Assembly (NCBI RefSeq): GCF_015354505.1
Contig: NZ_JACAFP010000003.1
Location: 150,165 to 214,164, forward strand
Reading direction: 5' to 3'
Source: Microbacterium sp. UFMG61
Lineage (GTDB): Bacteria > Actinomycetota > Actinomycetes > Actinomycetales > Microbacteriaceae
DNA: 64,000 nucleotides
The translations under genes and the position numbers were made by a program. The notes beneath the pieces are model-generated. The model saw nothing but the letters and a program-made list of their open reading frames with translations. It made no database searches and was not told the DNA's origin. Positions 59,469-64,000 of this stretch are shown in pieces (within the stretch, counting starts at the first letter, position 1; each line of letters begins with the position of its first letter).

Positions 59469-59684
59469 TCAGTCCTCGGCGGGGGATTCTGCGGCAGGGG
59501 GCGCGGGCGCGACGGGGAAGACGATCGACGTCACCGAGCCGCCGGACTCCAAACCGATGCCGAGCGACAGCGGGTCGACCGTGGGAGTGGTCGGAAGCAC
59601 CTCGGCCTCCGACCGATCGAGGGGCTCGGAGGGCAGTGCCCACTCGTTATCCTGCTCTTCGGGACGCTGCTGGAAAAGACCCAT
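59469..59684 (-). CDS. Small conserved hypothetical protein
   Basis: A 71-residue protein beginning MGLFQQRPEEQDNEWALPSE and ending with a Pro/Ala/Glu tail. The N-terminal words MGLFQQRPE and the middle PLSLGIG appear in small proteins of other Microbacteriaceae, without a function. It is soluble and probably disordered in part. The start could also be ATG 59693, three residues earlier; neither has a clear ribosome site. Confidence 0.55.
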   Translation of the reverse strand: MGLFQQRPEEQDNEWALPSEPLDRSEAEVLPTTPTVDPLSLGIGLESGGSVTSIVFPVAPAPPAAESPAED

Positions 59685-59741
59685 GGGCACCATTGTGACC
59701 CCGGTGGGCGCTCAGCGGATGCTCGATGGGCCTGATTCACA

Positions 59742-59863
59742 CCGGATTGCCCGATTCGGGCGGATAGCCCGGGATCGCCCGATTCGCCCCGGATTGCCCG
59801 ATTCGGGCGGGATCGTCGGGGTCGCCCCGGATCGTCCGATTCGGACGGATGCCGCCGTTCGGG
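59742..59863. repeat. Cluster of short palindromic repeats
   Basis: The 22-bp unit CCGGATTGCCCGATTCGGGCGG occurs exactly at 59742-59763 and 59789-59810, with two degenerate copies between and after (GGATCGCCCGATTCG, GGATCGTCCGATTCGGACGG) and further CGGGCGGATGCC words. Each unit carries a CCGATTCGG-type dyad. It fills the gap between two minus-strand genes. Confidence 0.75.
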
Positions 59864-59875
59864 CGGATGCCGCAG

Positions 59876-60205
59876 TCAGGTCACACGACGGAACGTGAAG
59901 TACCCCGTCACTGCTCCGTGGTTCACGACGCCGGTGCCGGTGCTCAACATGCGCGCCGAGGTCGTCGCGCCCGACTCCACGAAGGTGTAGCCGGTGTGCT
60001 CGAGGCGCCAGCCGATGCCCTCGACCTCGCCGAGGAAGTAGCCGACGCTCTCGTTGCTCGTGAACGTGTTGTCGGCCGACCCCCACGACGACGCCTCGCC
60101 GGTGAGGCGGCTGACCTCGACCTGCAGGTGCAACAGCACATCGCCGCGAGTGTGCGCGTCGCGGGCGAGGCCGAGCAGCCGTGCCGCTTCGTCAGTTGTC
60201 AGCAT
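59876..60205 (-). CDS. Conserved hypothetical protein
   Basis: A 109-residue protein. It opens with a helix (TTDEAARLLGLARDAHTRGDVLLHLQVEVSRLTGEA) and continues as a beta domain (SNESVGYFLGEVEGIGWRLEHTGYTFVESG, VVNHGAVTGYFTFRRV) that resembles a small lipocalin-like or cystatin-like fold; this is only an impression. GGGGGAG precedes the ATG. No catalytic motif is seen, and there are no signal or membrane segments. Confidence 0.6.
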   Translation of the reverse strand: MLTTDEAARLLGLARDAHTRGDVLLHLQVEVSRLTGEASSWGSADNTFTSNESVGYFLGEVEGIGWRLEHTGYTFVESGATTSARMLSTGTGVVNHGAVTGYFTFRRVT

Positions 60206-60257
60206 GATCTCCCCCTCACGCCGACGTCGTCGCGCCGGCTCGCTCCCAGCGTAGGCG

Positions 60258-60587
60258 TCAGTCCACCGGTGCGGCAGCCTTCGCGGCTGCGCGCACGGCG
60301 TCGACGAGTTCGCGCCACGGGCCGTCGAGCGCCGAGTCGGGCAGTTCGCGTTCGAGCTTCTGCGAGGGCGTGTGCACGCGGATCAGCCAGACGAACCGAT
60401 CGGCTCCTGTCGACGCGTCGCCGTCGGCATCCCACGGGCAGCTGTCGACCATCGTGAGCCACTCGGGAGCATCCGCCGGGTCGGGTTCGACCCGCCACTG
60501 ACGACGGACGCCGGCGATGCCGCCCGTGCGCACCACCGCGATGACGACCTGTCGGTCACTCGGTGCGGGGGACTCGCTCATCTTCAT
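60258..60587 (-). CDS. Emfourin family inhibitor of the adjacent M4 protease
   Basis: A 109-residue protein with the emfourin pattern: VVIAVVRTGGIAGVRRQWRVE at the start, a middle with VDSCPWDAD and FVWLIRVHTPSQ, and the end WRELVDAVRAAAK. Emfourin genes lie beside protealysin-like M4 proteases and the known member inhibits its neighbour by blocking the active site. Its start lies inside the last codons of the protease gene, so the pair is co-translated. The start could also be ATG 60581. Confidence 0.75.
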   Translation of the reverse strand: MKMSESPAPSDRQVVIAVVRTGGIAGVRRQWRVEPDPADAPEWLTMVDSCPWDADGDASTGADRFVWLIRVHTPSQKLERELPDSALDGPWRELVDAVRAAAKAAAPVD

Positions 60588-61620
60588 AGACTCCCACGGT
60601 CGACCACGCGCGTCGAGCGGCTGTCGCAGTGGCGTCGTCGATCGCGGATGCCGCAGCGACCGTCGCATCGGCGAACTCGGTGAAGTTCGCGGTGCTCGAG
60701 AGTCCGCCGGTCAGGGCGCGGTACCAGACGGTGCCCGCGGTCTCCCAGGCGTTGCCGCCGAGGTCGATCGCGAAGAGCGCGAAGGCACGGTTGGGGATGC
60801 CGGAGTTGATGTGCACGCCGCCGTTGTCTTCTGTCGTGCGCACGAAGTCGCTCATGTGGGCGGGCTGCGGATCCTTGCCGAGCTCGTCGTCGTCGTAGGC
60901 CGTGCCCGGCTCGATCATCGACCGCAGGGCCTTGCCCTGCACAGCATCCGTGAAGATCTCCGCGCCGATGAGCCAGGTCGCATCGGCCGCACCCTGCTCG
61001 AGCAGGTACTGCTCGGTGAGGGCGCCGAAGACGTCGGCGATCGATTCGTTCAGTGCCCCGGGCTGGCCCTGGTACTCGAGGTTCGCGGTGTACTGCACGA
61101 CGCCGTGCGCGAGCTCGTGACCGATGACCGTGGTCGACCGGGTGAAGCCGACGAAGACCTCGCCGTCGCCATCGCCGAACACCATGCGCTCGCCGTCCCA
61201 GAACGCGTTGTCGTAGTCGACCCCGTAGTGCACGGTCGCATCGAGAGGAGCCCCGGCGCCGTCGAGCGAGTTGCGGCCGAACGCCGTGAGCAGCATCTCG
61301 AACGTCGCGCCGAGACCGTCGAACGCCTGGTTCACCGCGTCGTCGGCGACGGGGTCGTCGTCTTCGCCGCGCACGACGGCGCCCGGGAGGGTCTGCGTAT
61401 TGCCCGCGTCACTGATCGTGCGGTTGGGGGCGTCGGAGAGCTCGGCGACCAGGTCGCCGTTCTCGTCGATCGACAGGTCGAGGCGGGCGCGGAACGGCGG
61501 TCTGCCGGCTGTCAGGGTCTGTCGGGCGGCAGCGGCGGCGCCCGGGTACCGGCCTGATTCGGCCAGGCGCGCGAGCAGGTAGGAGGGGACGATTCCGCGG
61601 GGTTCGGTGTGGCTGCTCAT
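60556..61620 (-). CDS. M4 family metallopeptidase, protealysin-like
   Basis: A 354-residue zinc protease. A short propeptide with IVPSYLLARLAE (the PPL-type motif) replaces the long FTP propeptide of secreted thermolysins, and there is no signal peptide, as in protealysin. Zinc and catalytic residues are HELAH at 168-172, the third ligand Glu192 (ALNESIADVFG), and the acid His270 in GGVHINSGIPNRAF. Protealysin-like enzymes leave the cell by unclear routes or act inside it, and are kept in check by emfourin, encoded next in the operon. Confidence 0.92.
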   Translation of the reverse strand: MSSHTEPRGIVPSYLLARLAESGRYPGAAAAARQTLTAGRPPFRARLDLSIDENGDLVAELSDAPNRTISDAGNTQTLPGAVVRGEDDDPVADDAVNQAFDGLGATFEMLLTAFGRNSLDGAGAPLDATVHYGVDYDNAFWDGERMVFGDGDGEVFVGFTRSTTVIGHELAHGVVQYTANLEYQGQPGALNESIADVFGALTEQYLLEQGAADATWLIGAEIFTDAVQGKALRSMIEPGTAYDDDELGKDPQPAHMSDFVRTTEDNGGVHINSGIPNRAFALFAIDLGGNAWETAGTVWYRALTGGLSSTANFTEFADATVAAASAIDDATATAARRAWSTVGVYEDERVPRTE

Positions 61621-61680
61621 GGTCAGACCCTACGCTGGGGGTCCGACGTTCGGGCAGATCGGCGGCGCAGTTCGACGCAG

Positions 61681-62154
61681 TCAGGCTCGGGTGATCTCGA
61701 CGACAGTCGTGCGCATCACGCCGCCGCCGACCGCGACCTCGAAGCGCACCGGCATACCGGGGTGCGCCAGGGAGAACCAGAAGGACGCCACGGGGCCCCC
61801 TGGTTCGTCTGCCGTGTCGTACCGTCGGCAGTCCAGGGTGCCGAAGGGAGTCTCGAGCGTCTCGGTCGACACGCTCGTGCCGTCGGTGGGGAATGCCGCG
61901 TGGGCCTGGAGCTCGGCCCAGGTCACGCGGCTCGAGACCACAGCATCCGGGTCGTCTGTCGCCCAGCGTTCGAGCGTCGCACCCTCGGCATCGGTGTCGC
62001 GGAACCGGTTCATGCGCTCGCCGACGGTGCCGTCCGGGTGTTCGATGCGCAGGCGGATCGTCGTGCCTGAGCCGGTCTCCTCACGGATCTCGGCGGCGGT
62101 GAACGGCGTCGGAAGGATTCCGGGGCCGAGGATGTGCGGATCGTTGGTGTCCAT
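61681..62154 (-). CDS. Hypothetical protein
   Basis: I do not recognise this 157-residue, soluble, mostly beta protein. Visible patterns are a start with LGPGILPTPFTAAEIREETGSGTTIRLRIEHPDG, a central Trp/Arg-rich region (GATLERWATDDPDAVVSSRVTWAELQAHAAFP) and a C-terminal strand pair (VASFWFSLAHPGMPVRFEVAVGGGVMRTTVVEI). Such small single-domain proteins are common in actinobacteria; no active-site motif stands out. It lies upstream of the M4 protease gene on the same strand, 60 bp away. Confidence 0.6.
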   Translation of the reverse strand: MDTNDPHILGPGILPTPFTAAEIREETGSGTTIRLRIEHPDGTVGERMNRFRDTDAEGATLERWATDDPDAVVSSRVTWAELQAHAAFPTDGTSVSTETLETPFGTLDCRRYDTADEPGGPVASFWFSLAHPGMPVRFEVAVGGGVMRTTVVEITRA

Positions 62155-62254
62155 GCACCCATTCTCCGCCGTTCGCCGTTCAGAGCTCAGCCTGGTTCAG
62201 AGGCCGCCGAGGCTCCCAGGAAAAGACCGCGCGATCTCGCGTAAAATCGGCCCA

Positions 62255-63772
62255 ATGACCGATGCATCCGACGCCTCTTCCGACCTCGGACCCGGCATCG
62301 ACCCCGACGACCTCGCCACGACGCTGCGGGTGCTCTCGGAACTGCATCAGATCGACAACGAGCATCCCGACTTCGTCGCCGTGCGTCACGCGACCGCCGC
62401 GATGTTCAAGGCCGTCAAGCGGGTGCGCCGCAAGGAGATCCGCGACGCGATCGCCGAGGCCGACAAGGCCGTCGTAGCCCGCACCGCCACGGGCGCTCCC
62501 GACCGCATCGACGACGAGACCCGCGGCCACGACCTCGCGACCAGTGTCGTCGACGCCCCGATCGCCGGCGAGCTGCTCAAGCCCCGCAACTGCTACATCT
62601 GCAAGCAGCCGTACACGGTGGTCGACGCGTTCTATCACCAGCTCTGCCCGGACTGCGCGCGCTTCAGCCACGGCAAGCGCAACGCCCGCACCGACCTCAC
62701 CGGCAAGCGCGCACTGCTCACCGGAGGTCGCGCCAAGATCGGCATGCACATCGCACTGCGTCTGCTGCGCGACGGCGCTCACACCACGATCACGACGCGC
62801 TTTCCGCGCGATGCCGTGCGCCGGTTCTCGGCCCTGCCCGACTCTTCCGACTGGCTGCACCGACTGCGCGTGGTCGGCATCGACCTGCGTGATCCGGCCC
62901 AGGTGATCGGTCTCGCCGATTCCGTCGCGGCGCAGGGCCCCCTCGACATCCTGATCAACAACGCCGCGCAGACCGTGCGCCGCTCGCCCGGCTCCTATTC
63001 ACTGCTGGCGGATGCCGAGCTGCAGCCGCTTCCCGACGGACCGCTGCCCGAGATGGAGACGTTCGGGCACACCGCCGACCCGCATCCGCAGGCGCTGCAG
63101 GCATCCGTCGACGCGCATCCGCTGTTGTCGGTCGCGGCTCTCGGCGGCACCGTCGCCGAGCAAGGCGGCCAGGCGCTGACCGCCGAAGACCTCGCGCGGC
63201 TCGCGATGGCCCCCGGTTCGTCGTCGCTCGAGAAGCACGCCGACGGCACCGCGATCGACGCCGGCGGGCTCGTGCCCGACGTCAACCGCACGAACAGCTG
63301 GGTGCAGTCGGTCGATCAGGTCGATCCCCTGGAGATGCTCGAGGTGCAGCTCGCGAACACGACCGCGCCGTTCCTGCTGATCAGTCGGCTGCGCGCCTCC
63401 ATGGCCGCCTCGTCGTCGCGTCGCAAGTACGTGGTCAACGTCTCGGCGATGGAGGGTCAGTTCTCGCGCCGCTACAAGGGACCGGGGCACCCGCACACCA
63501 ACATGGCGAAGGCCGCGCTGAACATGCTGACGCGCACCAGCGCGGGCGAGATGCTCGAGACCGACGGCATCCTGATGACCGCGGTCGACACCGGCTGGAT
63601 CACCGACGAACGGCCGCACTACACCAAGGTGCGCCTCGCCGAGGAGGGCTTCCACGCCCCGCTCGACCTCGTCGATGGAGCCGCCCGCGTGTACGACCCG
63701 ATCGTGCGCGGCGAGGCCGGCGAAGACGTGCAGGGCGTGTTCCTGAAGGACTATGAGCCCAGCCCCTGGTGA
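62255..63772 (+). CDS. SDR-like protein with N-terminal zinc ribbon
   Basis: A 505-residue protein. After a helical N-terminus (about 100 residues) comes a zinc ribbon with Cys113-x2-Cys116 and Cys131-x2-Cys134 (CYICKQP, LCPDCA), then a Rossmann domain with the cofactor loop TGGRAKIG (156-163), VVGIDLRD and NNAAQTVRR. The catalytic Ser397 is in NVSAMEG, but the expected Tyr-x3-Lys is Thr415-x3-Lys419 (HTNMAK). A 100-residue insertion after NNAAQ carries an acidic, Pro-rich stretch. ATG 62255 is the apparent start. The family is known in actinobacteria and some eukaryotes without a tested reaction. Confidence 0.78.
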   Translation: MTDASDASSDLGPGIDPDDLATTLRVLSELHQIDNEHPDFVAVRHATAAMFKAVKRVRRKEIRDAIAEADKAVVARTATGAPDRIDDETRGHDLATSVVDAPIAGELLKPRNCYICKQPYTVVDAFYHQLCPDCARFSHGKRNARTDLTGKRALLTGGRAKIGMHIALRLLRDGAHTTITTRFPRDAVRRFSALPDSSDWLHRLRVVGIDLRDPAQVIGLADSVAAQGPLDILINNAAQTVRRSPGSYSLLADAELQPLPDGPLPEMETFGHTADPHPQALQASVDAHPLLSVAALGGTVAEQGGQALTAEDLARLAMAPGSSSLEKHADGTAIDAGGLVPDVNRTNSWVQSVDQVDPLEMLEVQLANTTAPFLLISRLRASMAASSSRRKYVVNVSAMEGQFSRRYKGPGHPHTNMAKAALNMLTRTSAGEMLETDGILMTAVDTGWITDERPHYTKVRLAEEGFHAPLDLVDGAARVYDPIVRGEAGEDVQGVFLKDYEPSPW

Positions 63773-63899
63773 GTCCGGTCGGGTGAGGCCTCTCGCGTGA
63801 GCATCCGGCTGACGATTCCCCGGGTGGCTGGCTGATGGGGCATTCTGGTCAGCCAGGCGGGATCCGGTCAGCCGTGTGGGCAGGTGGGGGCCCGGGCAC

Positions 63900-64000
63900 G
63901 GGTGAGCCCGGCCGCGGGTGGGCCCGGCCACAGGTGGGCCCGGCCACGGGCGAGGGCGGCCACGGGTGGGCCCGGCCGCGGGCGAGGGCGGCCACGGGTG
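63900..64000. repeat. 16-bp tandem repeat running out of the window
   Basis: Six full 16-bp units (first GGGTGAGCCCGGCCGC at 63900; then GGGTGGGCCCGGCCAC and variants such as GGGCGAGGGCGGCCAC) and part of a seventh reach the last base. All are about 85-100 percent G+C. Nothing suggests coding; the stretch 63773-63899 before it holds no gene I can support. Confidence 0.9.

Noticed and set aside
59742..59863. Possible CRISPR array
   Set aside because: Only two exact units, irregular spacing, and no cas genes.
63900..64000. Possible coding region with a repetitive protein or CRISPR
   Set aside because: Direct 16-bp units with no spacers and no supported reading frame.

Overview
The window is very GC-rich and densely coded, and reads as the chromosome of an actinobacterium of the family Microbacteriaceae, most likely Microbacterium or a close relative. 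The grounds are the codon bias, the many GTG starts, leaderless promoters, and small families typical of that group (the short MGYLSYG-type protein at 11875, the CU044_5270-type partner of an ECF sigma factor, a protealysin/emfourin pair). No rRNA, tRNA, CRISPR array, prophage or recognisable transposase was seen.

Layout. 0-12.5 kb: the tail of a methionine aminopeptidase, a family 2 glycosyltransferase, a PadR/ABC1-kinase operon, then membrane-stress and osmotic genes (BCCT transporter, CsbD, MHS symporter) mixed with two MarR regulators and two small operons that share a CTAG-type promoter/operator. 12.6-24 kb: an MFS exporter, an SDR, and an amino-acid block (Cys/Met-type PLP lyase, Lrp regulator, homoserine dehydrogenase plus aldehyde dehydrogenase, amino-acid permease plus alanine-racemase-type enzyme, two IclR regulators). 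23.6-29.6 kb: a LacI-controlled fructan/sucrose operon (solute-binding protein, two permeases, GH32 hydrolase). 29.6-35.4 kb: a copper operon behind two CsoR-type boxes (CopZ, a secreted His-rich protein, CopA, CopB). 35.5-46 kb: an orphan radical SAM protein; an ABC importer whose parts resemble E. coli YnjB/C/D, next to a TVP38 (VTT) protein and a CDP-alcohol phosphatidyltransferase; a MerA-like flavoprotein, a methyltransferase and an alcohol dehydrogenase.

46.5-55.5 kb is the accessory part. It holds single genes and small operons of mostly unknown function (DUF1254 protein, a frameshifted lipoprotein, a frameshifted small membrane protein, an ECF sigma factor with its partner, small secreted and membrane proteins, an aminoglycoside-phosphotransferase-like kinase). 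Five copies of a roughly 100-bp structured repeat, all in the same orientation, lie between these genes. The arrangement looks like a cassette array but does not match integron attC sites. This is the strongest candidate for something undescribed.

55.5-64 kb returns to ordinary chromosome: ArsR/SRPBCC pair, DoxX, RNase HI with an extra tail, MscS channel, small conserved proteins, the M4 protease with its emfourin inhibitor, and an SDR-like protein with a zinc ribbon. The window ends inside a 16-bp tandem repeat.
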